A stretch of DNA of 64,000 nt from Nemertoderma westbladi (taxonomy: Eukaryota > Xenacoelomorpha > Nemertodermatida > Nemertodermatidae): assembly GCA_032718475.1 (NCBI GenBank), contig JAUCBJ010009114.1:1-64000 (forward strand), in the 5' to 3' direction. The position numbers and the translations under genes were made by a program. The notes below the pieces were generated by a model. That model ran no database searches, had not been told where the DNA came from, and was given only the letters and a program-made list of their open reading frames with translations. This document shows, piece by piece, positions 17,467-34,108 of this stretch (positions are counted from its first letter, which is position 1; the number at the start of each line of letters is the position of its first letter).

Positions 17467-20400
17467 TTAGTCCGAAGTAGACCTTAGTGGCCAAACGCTT
17501 ACAGGAGGGTGTACAATTCATACAAGAAGGGACACAATTCATACAAGAGGGGATACAATTCATACAAGAGAGGATACAATTCATACAAGAGAGGATACAA
17601 TTCATACAAGAGGGGATACAATTCATACAAGAGGGGGTACAATTCATACAAGAGAGGATACAATTCATACAAGAGAGGATACAATTCATACAAGAGGGGA
17701 TACAATTCATACAAGAGGGGATACAATTCATACAAGAGGGGATACAATTCATACAAGAGAGGATACAATTCATACAAGAGGGGATACAATTCATACAAGA
17801 GGGGATACAATTCATACAAGAGAGGATACAATTCATACAAGAGAGGATACAATTCATACAAGAGGGGATACAATTCATACAAGAGAGGATACAATTCATA
17901 CAAGAGAGGATACAATTCATACAAGAGGGGATACAATTCATACAAGAGGGGATACAATTCATACAAGAGGGGATACAATTCATACAAGAGAGGATACAAT
18001 TCATACAAGAGGGGATACAATTCATACAAGATGGGATACAATTCATACAAGAGCAGATACAATTCATACAAGAGGGGATACAATTCATACAAGAGGGGAT
18101 ACAATTCATACAATATGGGATACAATTCATACAAGAGCAGATACAATTCATACAAGAGGGGATACAATTCATACAAGAGGGGATACAATTCATACAAGAG
18201 GGGATACAATTCATACAAGATGGGATACAATTCATACAAGAGCAGATACAATTCATACAAGAGGGGATACAATTCATACAAGAGGGGATACAATTCATAC
18301 AAGAGGGGATACAATTCATACAAGAGCAGATACAATTCATACAAGAGGGGATACAATTCATACAAGAGGGGATACAATTCATACAAGAGGGGATACAATT
18401 CATACAAGAGGGGATACAATTCATACAAGAGGGGATACAATTCATACAAGAGGGGATACAATTCATACAAGAGAGGATACAATTCATACAAGAGGGGATA
18501 CAATTCATACAAGATGGGATACAATTCATACAAGAGCAGATACAATTCATACAAGAGGGGATACAATTCATACAAGAGGGGATACAATTCATACAAGATG
18601 GGATACAATTCATACAAGAGCAGATACAATTCATACAAGAGGGGATACAATTCATACAAGAGGGGATACAATTCATACAAGATGGGATACAATTCATACA
18701 AGAGCAGATACAATTCATACAAGAGGGGATACAATTCATACAAGAGGGGATACAATTCATACAAGAGGGGATACAATTCATACAAGAGGGGATACAATAC
18801 ATACAAGAGGGGATACAATTCATACAAGAGGGGATACAATTCATACAAGAGGGGATACAATTCATACAAGATGGGATACAATTCATACAAGAGCAGATAC
18901 AATTCATACAAGAGGGGATACAATTCATACAAGATGGGATACAATTCATACAAGAGCAGATACAATTCATACAAGAGGGGATACAATTCATACAAGAGGG
19001 GATACAATTCATACAAGAGGGGATACAATTCATACAAGAGGGGATACAATACATACAAGAGGGGATACAATACATACAAGAGGGGATACAATTCATACAA
19101 GAGGGGATACAATTCATACAAGATGGGATACAATTCATACAAGAGGGGATACAATTCATACAAGATGGGATACAATTCATACAAGAGAGGATACAATTCA
19201 TACAAGATGGGATACAATTCATACAAGAGAGGATACAATTCATACAAGAGAGGATACAATTCATACAAGAGGGGATACAATTCATACAAGAGGGGATACA
19301 ATTCATACAAGAGGGGATACAATTCATACAAGAGAGGATACAATTCATACAAGAGGGGATATAACTGATACAAGAGGGGATACAACTGATACAAGAGGGG
19401 ATACAATTCATACAAGGGGGGATACAATTCATACAAAAGAGGATACAATTCATACAAGAGAGGATACAATTCATACAAGAGGGGATACAACTCATACAAG
19501 AGAGGATACAATTCATACAAGAGTGGATACAATTCATACAAGAGGGGATACAATTCATACAAGAGGGGATACAATTCATACAAGAGGGGATACAATTCAT
19601 ACAAGAGGGGATACAATTCATACAAGAGGGGATACAACTCATACAAGAGAGGATACAATTCATACAAGAGTGGATACAACTCATACAAGAGGGGATACAA
19701 TTCATACAAGAGGGGATACAATTCATACAAGAGGGGATACAATTCATACAAGAGGGGATACAATTCATACAAGAGGGGATACAATTCATACAAGAGGGGA
19801 TACAATTCATACAAGAGGGGATACAACTCATACAAGAGAGGATACAATTCATACAAGAGTGGATACAACTCATACAAGAGAGGATACAATTCATACAAGA
19901 GTGGATACAATTCATACAAGAGGGGATACAATTCATACAAGAGGGGATACAATTCATACAAGAGGGGATACAATTCATACAAGAGGGGATACAATTCATA
20001 CAAGAGGGGATACAACTCATACAAGAGAGGATACAATTCATACAAGAGTGGATACAATTCATACAAGAGGGGATACAATTCATACAAGAGGGGATACAAT
20101 TCATACAAGAGTGGATACAATTCATACAAGAGAGGATACAATTCATACAAGAGGGGATACAACTGATACAAGAGTGGATACAATTCATACAAGAGAGGAT
20201 ACAATTCATACAAGAGAGGATACAATTCATACAAGAGGGGATACAATTCATACAAGAGGGGATACAATTCATACAAGAGTGGATACAATTCATACAAGAG
20301 GGGATACAATTCATACAAGAGGGGTTACAATTCATACAAGAGTGGATACAATTCATACAAGAGGGGATACAATTCATACAAGAGGGGATACAATTCATAC

Positions 20401-23400
20401 AAGAGTGGATACAATTCATACAAGAGGGGATACAATTCATACAAGAGGGGTTACAATTCATACAAGAGTGGATACAATTCATACAAGAGTGGATACAATT
20501 CATACAAGAGTGGATACAATTCATACAAGAGGGGATACAACTGATACAAGAGAGGATACAATTCATACAAGAGGGGATACAATTCATACAAGAGTGGATA
20601 CAATTCATACAAGAGGGGATACAATTCATACAAGAGGGGTTACAATTCATACAAGAGTGGATACAATTCATACAAGAGTGGATACAATTCATACAAGAGT
20701 GGATACAATTCATACAAGAGGGGATACAACTGATACAAGAGTGGATACAATTCATACAAGAGGGGATACAATTCATACAAGAGGGGTTACAATTCATACA
20801 AGAGTGGATACAATTCATACAAGAGGGGATACAATTCATACAAGAGGGGATACAATTCATACAAGAGTGGATACAATTCATACAAGAGAGGATACAATTC
20901 ATACAAGAGTGGATACAATTCATACAAGAGGGGATACAATTCATACAAGAGGGGATACAATTCATACAAGAGGGGTTACAATTCATACAAGAGTGGATAC
21001 AATTCATACAAGAGGGGATACAATTCATACAAGAGGGGATACAATTCATACAAGAGTGGATACAATTCATACAAGAGAGGATACAATTCATACAAGAGTG
21101 GATACAATTCATACAAGAGGGGATACAATTCATACAAGAGGGGATACAATTCATACAAGAGTGGATACAATTCATACAAGAGGGGATACAATTCATACAA
21201 GAGGGGTTACAATTCATACAAGAGTGGATACAATTCATACAAGAGGGGATACAATTCATACAAGAGGGGATACAATTCATACAAGAGTGGATACAATTCA
21301 TACAAGAGGGGATACAATTCATACAAGAGGGGTTACAATTCATACAAGAGTGGATACAATTCATACAAGAGTGGATACAATTCATACAAGAGTGGATACA
21401 ATTCATACAAGAGGGGATACAACTGATACAAGAGAGGATACAATTCATACAAGAGAGGATACAATTCATACAAGATGGGATACAATTCATACAAGAGGGG
21501 ATACAATTCATACAAGAGGGGATACAATTCATACAAGATGGGATACAATTCATACAAGAGAGGATACAATTCATACAAGAGAGGATACAATTCATACAAG
21601 AGGGGATACAATTCATACAAGAGGGGATACAATTCATACAAGATGGGATACAATTCATACAAGATGGGATACAATTCATACAAGATGGGATACAATTCAT
21701 ACAAGAGAGGATACAATTCATACAAGATGGGATACAATTCATACAAGAGGGGATACAATTCATACAAGATGGGATACAATTCATACAAGATGGGATACAA
21801 TTCATACAAGAGAGGATACAATTCATACAAGAGAGGATACAATTCATACAAGAGGGGATACAATTCATACAAGAGGGGATACAATTCATACAAGAGGGGA
21901 TACAATTCATACAAGAGAGGATACAATTCATACAAGAGGGGATATAACTGATACAAGAGGGGATACAACTGATACAAGAGGGGATACAATTCATACAAGG
22001 GGGGATACAATTCATACAAGAGAGGATACAATTCATACAAGATGGGATACAATTCATACAAGAGGGGATACAACTGATACAAGAGGGGATACAATTCATA
22101 CAAGAGAGGATACAATTCATACAAGAGGGGATACAACTCATACAAGAGAGGATACAATTCATACAAGAGTGGATACAATTCATACAAGAGGGGATACAAC
22201 TGATACAAGAGTGGATACAATTCATACAAGAGAGGATACAATTCATACAAGAGAGGATACAATTCATACAAGAGAGGATACAATTCATACAAGAGTGGAT
22301 ACAATTCATACAAGAGTGGATACAATTCATACAAGAGGCGATACAATTCATACAAGAGGGGATACAATTCATACAAGAGAGGATACAATTCATACAAGAG
22401 TGGATACAATTCATACAAGAGGCGATACAATTCATACAAGAGGGGATACAATTCATACAAGAGAGGATACAATTCATACAAGAGTGGATACAATTCATAC
22501 AAGAGGGGATACAACTGATACAAGAGTGGATACAATTCATACAAGAGAGGATACAATTCATACAAGAGAGGATACAATTCATACAAGAGTGGATACAATT
22601 CATACAAGAGTGGATACAATTCATACAAGAGGCGATACAATTCATACAAGAGGGGATACAATTCATACAAGAGAGGATACAATTCATACAAGAGGCGATA
22701 CAATTCATACAAGAGGGGATACAATTCATACAAGAGAGGATACAATTCATACAAGAGGCGATACAATTCATACAAGAGGGGATACAATTCATACAAGAGA
22801 GGATACAATTCATACAAGAGGCGATACAATTCATACAAGAGGGGATACAATTCATACAAGAGAGGATACAATTCATACAAGAGTGGATACAATTCATACA
22901 AGAGTGGATACAATTCATACAAGGGGGGATACAATTCATACAAGAGGCGATACAATTCATACAAGAGGGGATACAATTCATACAAGAGAGGATACAATTC
23001 ATACAAGAGGCGATACAATTCATACAAGAGGGGATACAATTCATACAAGAGTGGATACAATTCATACAAGAGGCGATACAATTCATACAAGAGGGGATAC
23101 AATTCATACAAGAGAGGATACAATTCATACAAGAGTGGATACAATTCATACAAGAGGGGATACAACTGATACAAGAGTGGATACAATTCATACAAGAGGG
23201 GATACAATTCATACAAGAGGGGATACAATTCATACAAGAGGGGATACAATTCATACAAGAGGGGATACAATTCATACAAGAGGGGATACAATTCATACAA
23301 GAGAGGATACAATTCATACAAGAGGGGATACAATTCATACAAGAGGGGATACAATTCATACAAGAGGGGATACAATTCATACAAGAGGGGATATAACTGA

Positions 23401-26400
23401 TACAAGAGAGGATACAATTCATACAAGAGAGGATACAATTCATACAAGAGGGGATACAATTCATACAAGAGGGGATACAATTCATACAAGAGGGGATACA
23501 ATTCATACAAGAGAGGATACAATTCATACAAGAGGGGATACAATTCATACAAGAGGGGATACAATTCATACAAGAGGGGATACAATTCATACAAGAGGGG
23601 ATATAACTGATACAAGAGAGGATACAATTCATACAAGAGGCGATACAATTCATACAAGAGGGGATACAATTCATACAAGAGAGGATACAATTCATACAAG
23701 AGGGGATACAATTCATACAAGAGGGGATACAATTCATACAAGAGAGGATACAATTCATACAAGAGGGGATACAATTCATACAAGAGAGGATACAATTCAT
23801 ACAAGAGGGGATACAATTCATACAAGAGAGGATACAATTCATACAAGAGTGGATACAATTCATACAAGAGGGGATACAACTGATACAAGAGTGGATACAA
23901 TTCATACAAGAGGGGATACAATTCATACAAGAGGGGATACAATTCATACAAGAGGGGATACAATTCATACAAGAGGGGATACAATTCATACAAGAGGGGA
24001 TACAATTCATACAAGAGAGGATACAATTCATACAAGAGGGGATACAATTCATACAAGAGTGGATACAATTCATACAAGAGGGGATACAACTGATACAAGA
24101 GTGGATACAATTCATACAAGAGAGGATACAATTCATACAAGAGGGGATACAATTCATACAAGAGGGGATACAATTCATACAAGAGGGGATACAATTCATA
24201 CAAGAGGGGATATAACTGATACAAGAGAGGATACAATTCATACAAGAGAGGATACAATTCATACAAGAGGGGATACAATTCATACAAGAGAGGATACAAT
24301 TCATACACGAGAGGATACAATTCATACAAGAGGGGATACAACTCATACAAGAGGGGATACAATTCATACAAGAGAGGATACAATTCATACAAGAGGGGAT
24401 ACAATTCATACAAGAGGGGATACAATTCATACAAGAGAGGATACAATTCATACAAGAGAGGATACAATTCATACAAGAGGGGATACAATTCATACAAGAG
24501 AGGATACAATTCATACACGAGAGGATACAATTCATACAAGAGGGGATACAACTGATACAAGAGAGGATACAATTCATACAAGAGGGGATACAACTGATAC
24601 AAGAGGGGATACAATTCATACAAGAGGGGATACAATTCATACAAGAGAGGATACAATTCATACAAGAGAGGATACAATTCATACAAGAGGGGATACAACT
24701 GATACAAGAGAGGATACAATTCATACAAGAGAGGATACAATTCATACAAGAGAGGATACAATTCATACAAGAGGGGATACAATTCATACAAGAGAGGATA
24801 CAATTCATACACGAGAGGATACAATTCATACAAGAGGGGATACAACTGATACAAGAGAGGATACAATTCATACAAGAGGGGATACAACTGATACAAGAGG
24901 GGATACAATTCATACAAGAGGGGATACAACTGATACAAGAGGGGATACAATTCATACAAGAGGGGATACAACTGATACAAGAGAGGATACAATTCATACA
25001 AGAGGGGATACAACTGATACAAGAGGGGATACAATTCATACAAGAGGGGATACAACTGATACAAGAGAGGATACAATTCATACAAGAGTGGATACAATTC
25101 ATACAAGAGGGGATACAATTCATACAAGAGTGGATACAATTCATACAAGAGGGGATACAATTCATACAAGAGGGGATACAACTGATACAAGAGAGGATAC
25201 AATTCATACAAGAGAGGATACAATTCATACAAGAGAGGATACAATTCATACAAGAGGGGATACAATTCATACAAGAGGGTATACAATTCATACAAGAGGG
25301 GATACAATTCATACAAGAGTGGATACAATTCATACAAGAGTGGATACAATTCATACAAGAGTGGATACAATTCATACAAGAGTGGATACAATTCATACAA
25401 GAGGGGATACAATTCATACAAGAGAGGATACAATTCATACACGAGAGGATACAATTCATACAAGAGGGGATACAACTGATACAAGAGAGGATACAATTCA
25501 TACAAGAGGGGATACAATTCATACAAGAGGGGATACAATTCATACAAGAGGGGATACAACTGATACAAGAGAGGATACAATTCATACAAGAGTGGATACA
25601 ATTCATACAAGAGGGGATACAACTGATACAAGAGAGGATACAATTCATACAAGAGTGGATACAATTCATACAAGAGGGGATACAACTGATACAAGAGAGG
25701 ATACAATTCATACAAGAGTGGATACAATTCATACAAGAGGGGATACAATTCATACAAGAGTGGATACAATTCATACAAGAGAGGATACAATTCATACAAG
25801 AGTGGATACAATTCATACAAGAGGGGATACAACTGATACAAGAGGGGATACAATTCATACAAGAGGGGATACAACTGATACAAGAGAGGATACAATTCAT
25901 ACAAGAGTGGATACAATTCATACAAGAGGGGATACAATTCATACAAGAGTGGATACAATTCATACAAGAGTGGATACAATTCATACAAGAGTGGATACAA
26001 TTCATACAAGAGTGGATACAATTCATACAAGAGTGGATACAATTCATACAAGAGGGGATACAATTCATACAAGAGGGGATACAATTCATACAAGAGGGGA
26101 TACAATTCATACAAGATGGGATACAATTCATACAAGAGAGGATACAATTCATACAAGAGGGGATACAATTCATACAAGAGGGGATACAATTCATACAAGA
26201 AGGGATACAATTCATACAAGAGGGGGTACAATTCATACAAGAGTGGATAAAATTCATACAAGAGGGGATACAACTGATACAAGAGAGGATACAATTCATA
26301 CAAGAGGGGATACAATTCATACAAGAGTGGATACAATTCATACAAGAGGGGATACAACTGATACAAGAGTGGATACAATTCATACAAGAGAGGATACAAT

Positions 26401-28354
26401 TCATACAAGAGGGGATACAATTCATACAAGAGAGGATACAATTCATACAAGAGGGGATACAATTCATACAAGAGGGGGTACAATTCATACAGGAGGGGAT
26501 ACAATTCATACAAGAGTGGATACAATTCATACAAGAGGGGATACAACTGATACAAGAGTGGATACAATTCATACAAGAGAGGATACAATTCATACAAGAG
26601 AGGATACAATTCATACAAGAGTGGATACAATTCATACAAGAGGGGATACAATTCATACAAGAGGGGATACAATTCATACAGGAGGGGATACAACTGATAC
26701 AAGAGAGGATACAATTCATACAGGAGGGGATACAATTCATACAAGAGGGGGTACAATTCATACAAGAGGGGATACAATTCATACAAGAGGGGGTACAATT
26801 CATACAAGAGGGGATACAATTCATACACGAGGGGATACAATTCATACAAGATGGGATACAATTCATACAAGAGGGGATACAATTCATACAAGAGAGGATA
26901 CAATTCATACAAGAGGGGATACAATTCATACAAGAGAGGATACAATTCATACAAGAGGGGATACAATTCATACAAGAGGGGATACAATTCATACAAGAGG
27001 GGATACAATTCATACAAGAGGGGATACAATTCATACAAGATGGGATACAATTCATACAAGAGGGGATACAATTCATACAAGAGGGGATACAATTCATACA
27101 GGAGGGGATACAATTCATACAAGAGGCGATACAATTCATACAAGAGGGGATACAATTCATACAAGAGGGGATACAATTCATACAAGAGGGGATACAATTC
27201 ATACAAGAGGGGATACAATTCATACAAGAGGGGGTACAATTCATACAAGAGTGGATACAATTCATACAAGATGGGATACAATTCATACAAGAGGGGGTAC
27301 AATTCATACAAGAGGGGATACAATTCATACAAGAGGGGGTACAATTCATACAAGAGGGGATACAATTCATACAAGAGAGGATACAATTCATACAAGAGTG
27401 GATACAATTCATACAAGATGGGATACAATTCATACAAGAGGGGATACTATTCATACAAGAGGGGATACAATTCATACAAGAGTGGATACAATTCATACAA
27501 GATGGGATACAGTTCATACAAGAGGGGATACAATTCATACAAGAGGGGATACAATTCATACAAGAGAGGATACAATTCATACAAGAGGGGATACAATTCA
27601 TACAAGAGTGGATACAATTCATACAAGATGGGATACAATTCATACAAGAGGGGATACAATTCATACAAGAGGGGATACAATTCATACAAGAGAGGATACA
27701 ATTCATACAAGAGTGGATACAATTCATACAAGATGGGATACAATTCATACAAGAGGGGATACAATTCATACAAGAGGGGATACAATTCATACAAGAGGGG
27801 ATACAATTCATACAAGATGGGATACAATTCATACAAGAGGGGATACAATTCATACAAGAGGGGATACAATTCATACAAGAGAGGATACAATTCATACAAG
27901 AGGGGATACAATTCATACAAGAGTGGATACAATTCATACAAGATGGGATACAATTCATACAAGAGGGGATACAATTCATACAAGAGGGGATACAATTCAT
28001 ACAAGATGGGATACAATTCATACAAGAGGGGATACAATTCATACAAGAGGGGATACAATTCATACAAGAGAGGATACAATTCATACAAGAGGGGATACAA
28101 TTCATACAAGAGTGGATACAATTCATACAAGAGGGGATACAATTCATACAAGAGTGGATACAATTCATACAAGAGGGGATACAATTCATACAAGAGTGGA
28201 TACAATTCATACAAGAGGGGATACAATTCATACAAGATGGGATACAATTCATACAAGAGGGGATACAATTCATACAAGAGGGGATACAATTCATACAAGA
28301 GAGGATACAATTCATACAAGAGGGGATACAATTCATACAAGAGTGGATACAATT

Positions 28355-31300
28355 CATACAAGATGGGATACAATTCATACAAGAGGGGATACAATTCATA
28401 CAAGAGGGGATACAATTCATACAAGAGAGGATACAATTCATACAAGAGTGGATACAATTCATACAAGATGGGATACAATTCATACAAGAGGGGATACTAT
28501 TCATACAAGAGAGGATACAATTCATACACGAGAGGATACAATTCATACAAGAGGGGATACAATTCATACAAGAGGGGATACAATTCATACAAGAGGGGAT
28601 ACAATTCATACAAGAGGGGATACAATTCATACAAGAGGGGATACAATTCATACAAGAGTGGATACAATTCATACAAGAGGGGATACAATTCATACAAGAG
28701 GGGATACAATTCATACAAGATGGGATACAATTCATACACGAGAGGATACAATTCATACAAGAGGGGATACAATTCATACAAGAGGGGATACAATTCATAC
28801 AAGAGGGGATACAATTCATACAAGAGTGGATACAATTCATACAAGATGGGATACAATTCATACAAGAGGGGATACAATTCATACAAGAGGGGATACAATT
28901 CATACAAGAGAGGATACAATTCATACAAGAGTGGATACAATTCATACAAGATGGGATACAATTCATACAAGAGGGGATACAATTCATACACGAGAGGATA
29001 CAATTCATACAAGATGGGATACAATTCATACAAGAGGGGATACAATTCATACAAGAGTGGATACAATTCATACAAGAGGGGATACAATTCATACAAGAGG
29101 GGATACAATTCATACAAGAGGGGATACAATTCATACAAGAGAGGATACAATTCATACAAGAGGGGATACAATTCATACAAGAGGGGATACAATTCATACA
29201 CGAGAGGATACAATTCATACAAGATGGGATACAATTCATACAAGAGGGGATACAATTCATACAAGAGTGGATACAATTCATACAAGATGGGATACAATTC
29301 ATACAAGAGGGGATACAATTCATACACGAGAGGATACAATTCATACAAGATGGGATACAATTCATACAAGAGGGGATACAATTCATACAAGATGGGATAC
29401 AATTCATACACGAGAGGATACAATTCATACAAGAGGGGATACAATTCATACAAGAGGGGATACAATTCATACAAGAGGGGATACAATTCATACAAGAGGG
29501 GATACAATTCATACACGAGAGGATACAATTCATACAAGATGGGATACAATTCATACAAGAGGGGATACAATTCATACAAGAGGGGATACAATTCATACAA
29601 GAGAGGATACAATTCATACAAGAGGGGATACAATTCATACAAGAGGGGGTACAATTCATACAAGAGGGGATACAATTCATACAAGAGGGGATACAATTCA
29701 TACAAGAGGGGGTACAACTGATACAAGAGAGGATACAATTCATACAAGAGGGGATACAATTCATACAAGAGAGGATACAATTCATACAAGAGGGGGTACA
29801 ATTCATACAAGAGGGGATACAATTCATACAAGAGGGGATACAATTCATACAAGAGGGGATACAACTGATACAAGAGTGGATACAATTCATACAAGAGTGG
29901 ATACAATTCATACAAGAGGGGATACAATTCATACAAGAGGGGATACAACTGATACAAGAGGGGATACAATTCATACAAGAGGGGATACAATTCATACAAG
30001 AGTGGATACAATTCATACAAGAGGGGATACAACTGATACAAGAGAGGATACAATTCATACAAGAGAGGATACAATTCATACAAGAGAGGATACAATTCAT
30101 ACAAGATGGGATACAATTCATACAAGAGAGGATACAATTCATACAAGAGGGGATACAATTCATACAAGAGAGGATACAATTCATACAAGAGTGGATACAA
30201 TTCATACAAGAGGGGATACAATTCATACAAGAGGGGGTACAATTCATACAAGAGTGGATACAATTCATACAAGATGGGATACAATTCATACAAGAGGGGA
30301 TACAATTCATACAAGAGAGGATACAATTCATACAAGAGAGGATACAATTCATACAAGAGGGGATACAACTGATACAAGAGAGGATACAATTCATACAAGA
30401 GAGGATACAATTCATACAAGAGGGGATACAATTCATACAAGAGGGGATACAATTCATACAAGAGGGGATACAATTCATACAAGAGGGGATACAACTGATA
30501 CAAGAGAGGATACAATTCATACAAGAGAGGATACAATTCATACAAGAGAGGATACAATTCATACAAGAGGGGATACAATTCATACAAGAGGGGATACAAT
30601 TCATACAAGAGGGGATACAATTCATACAAGAGGGGATACAATTCATACAAGAGGGGATACAATTCATACAAGAGGGGATACAATTCATACAAGAGGGGAT
30701 ACAATTCATACAAGAGGGGATACAATTCATACAAGAGGGGATACAATTCATACAAGAGGGGATACAATTCATACAAGAGGGGATACAACTGATACAAGAG
30801 AGGATACAATTCATACAAGAGAGGATACAATTCATACAAGAGTGGATACAATTCATACAAGAGGGGATACAACTGATACAAGAGAGGATACAATTCATAC
30901 AAGAGAGGATACAATTCATACAAGAGTGGATACAATTCATACAAGAGGGGATACAACTGATACAAGAGAGGATACAATTCATACAAGAGAGGATACAATT
31001 CATACAAGAGAGGATACAATTCATACAAGAGGGGATACAATTCATACAAGAGGGGATACAATTCATACAAGAGGGGATACAATTCATACAAGAGGGGATA
31101 CAACTGATACAAGAGAGGATACAATTCATACAAGAGAGGATACAATTCATACAAGAGAGGATACAATTCATACAAGAGGGGATACAATTCATACAAGAGG
31201 GGATACAATTCATACAAGAGGGGATACAATTCATACAAGAGGGGATACAATTCATACAAGAGGGGATACAATTCATACAAGAGGGGATACAATTCATACA

Positions 31301-34008
31301 AGAGGGGATACAATTCATACAAGAGAGGATACAATTCATACAAGAGAGGATACAATTCATACAAGAGGGGATACAATTCATACAAGAGGGGATACAATTC
31401 ATACAAGAGGGGATACAATTCATACAAGAGGGGATACAATTCATACAAGAGGGGATACAATTCATACAAGAGGGGATACAATTCATACAAGAGGGGATAC
31501 AATTCATACAAGAGGGGATACAATTCATACAAGAGAGGATACAATTCATACAAGAGAGGATACAATTCATACAAGAGGGGATACAATTCATACAAGAGGG
31601 GATACAATTCATACAAGAGGGGATACAATTCATACAAGAGGGGATACAATTCATACAAGAGGAGATACAATTCATACAAGAGAGGATACAATTCATACAA
31701 GAGGGGATACAATTCATACAAGAGAGGATACAATTCATACAAGAGGGGATACAACTGATACAAGAGGGGATACAATTCATACAAGAGGGGATACAATTCA
31801 TACAAGAGGGGATACAATTCATACAAGAGGGGATACAATTCATACAAGAGGGGATACAATTGATACAAGAGGGGATACAATTCATACAAGAGCAGATACA
31901 ATTCATACAAGAGAGGATACAATTCATACAAGAGGGGATACAATTCATACAAGAGAGGATACAACTGATACAAGAGAGGATACAATTCATACAAGAGGGG
32001 ATACAATTCATACAAGAGCAGATACAATTCATACAAGAGAGGATACAATTCATACAAGAGGGGATACAATTCATACAAGAGAGGATACAACTGATACAAG
32101 AGAGGATACAATTCATACAAGAGAGGATACAATTCATACAAGAGGGGATACAATTCATACAAGAGAGGATACAACTGATACAAGAGAGGATACAATTCAT
32201 ACAAGAGAGGATACAATTCATACAAGAGGGGATACAACTGATACAAGAGGGGATACAATTCATACAAGAGGGGATACAATTCATACAAGAGCAGATACAA
32301 TTCATACAAGAGAGGATACAATTCATACAAGAGGGGATACAATTCATACAAGAGAGGATACAACTGATACAAGAGAGGATACAATTCATACAAGAGAGGA
32401 TACAATTCATACAAGAGAGGATACAATTCATACAAGAGGGGATACAATTCATACAAGAGGGGATACAATTCATACAAGAGGGGATACAATTCATACAAGA
32501 GGGGATACAATTCATACAAGAGGGGATACAATTCATACAAGAGGGGATACAATTCATACAAGAGGGGATACAATTCATACAAGAGGGGATACAATTCATA
32601 CAAGAGGGGATACAATTCATACAAGAGGGGATACAACTGATACAAGAGAGGATACAATTCATACAAGAGAGGATACAATTCATACAAGAGTGGATACAAC
32701 TGATACAAGAGAGGATACAATTCATACAAGAGAGGATACAATTCATACAAGAGGGGATACAATTCATACAAGAGAGGATACAATTCATACAAGATGGGAT
32801 ACAATTTATACAAGAGGGGATACAATTCATACAAGAGTGGATACAATTCATACAAGAGGGGATACAATTCATACAAGAGTGGATACAATTCATACAAGAG
32901 GGGATACAACTGATACAAGAGAGGATACAATTCATACAAGATGGGATACAATTCATACAAGAGGGGGTACAACTGATACAAGAGAGGATACAACTGATAC
33001 AAGAGGGGATACAATTCATACAAGGGGGGATACAATTCATACAAAAGAGGATACAATTCATACAAGAGGGGATACAATTCATACAAGATGGGATACAATT
33101 CATACAAGAGGGGATACAATTCATACAAGAGGGGATACAACTGATACAAGAGAGGATACAATTCATACAAGAGGGGATACAATTCATACAAGAGGGGATA
33201 CAATTCATACAAGAGTGGATACAATTCATACAAGAGGGGATACAACTGATACAAGAGAGGATACAATTCATACAAGAGGGGGTACAACTGATACAAGAGG
33301 GGATACAACTGATACAAGAGGGGATACAATTCATACAAGGGGGGATACAATTCATACAAAAGAGGATACAATTCATACAAGAGGGGATACAATTCATACA
33401 AGAGGGGATACAACTGATACAAGAGAGGATACAATTCATACAAGAGGGGATACAATTCATACAAGAGGGGATACAATTCATACAAGAGTGGATACAATTC
33501 ATACAAGAGGGGATACAACTGATACAAGAGAGGATACAATTCATACAAGAGGGGATACAATTCATACAAGAGTGGATACAATTCATACAAGAGGGGATAC
33601 AACTGATACAAGAGAGGATACAATTCATACAAGAGGGGATACAATTCATACAAGAGTGGATACAATTCATACAAGAGGGGATACAACTGATACAAGAGAG
33701 GATACAATTCATACAAGAGGGGATACAATTCATACAAGAGGGGATACAATTCATACAAGAGGGGATACAATTCATACAAGAGGGGATACAATTCATACAA
33801 GAGAGGATACAATTCATACAAGAGGGGATACAATTCATACAAGAGTGGATACAATTCATACAAGAGGGGATACAACTGATACAAGAGAGGATACAATTCA
33901 TACAAGAGAGGATACAATTCCTACAAGAAGGGATACAATTCATACAAGAGAGGATACAATTCATACAAGAGGGGATACAATTCATACAAGAGTGGATACA
34001 ACTGATAC
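28355..34008 (+). repeat. 5,654-bp segment duplicated across the gap, copy 1
   Basis: Ends exactly at the N gap. Rare marker variants reappear 5,754 bp later: GGAGATACAA (31661 and 37415), ACAATTTATA (32801 and 38555), ATTCCTACAA (33917 and 39671). 5,754 is 274 units of 21 bp. Confidence 0.85.
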
Positions 34009-34108
34009 NNNNNNNNNNNNNNNNNNNNNNNNNNNNNNNNNNNNNNNNNNNNNNNNNNNNNNNNNNNNNNNNNNNNNNNNNNNNNNNNNNNNNNNNNNNN
34101 NNNNNNNN
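34009..34108. other. assembly gap, exactly 100 N
   Basis: One hundred N inside the 21-bp satellite, the usual placeholder for an unknown gap size. Confidence 0.99.
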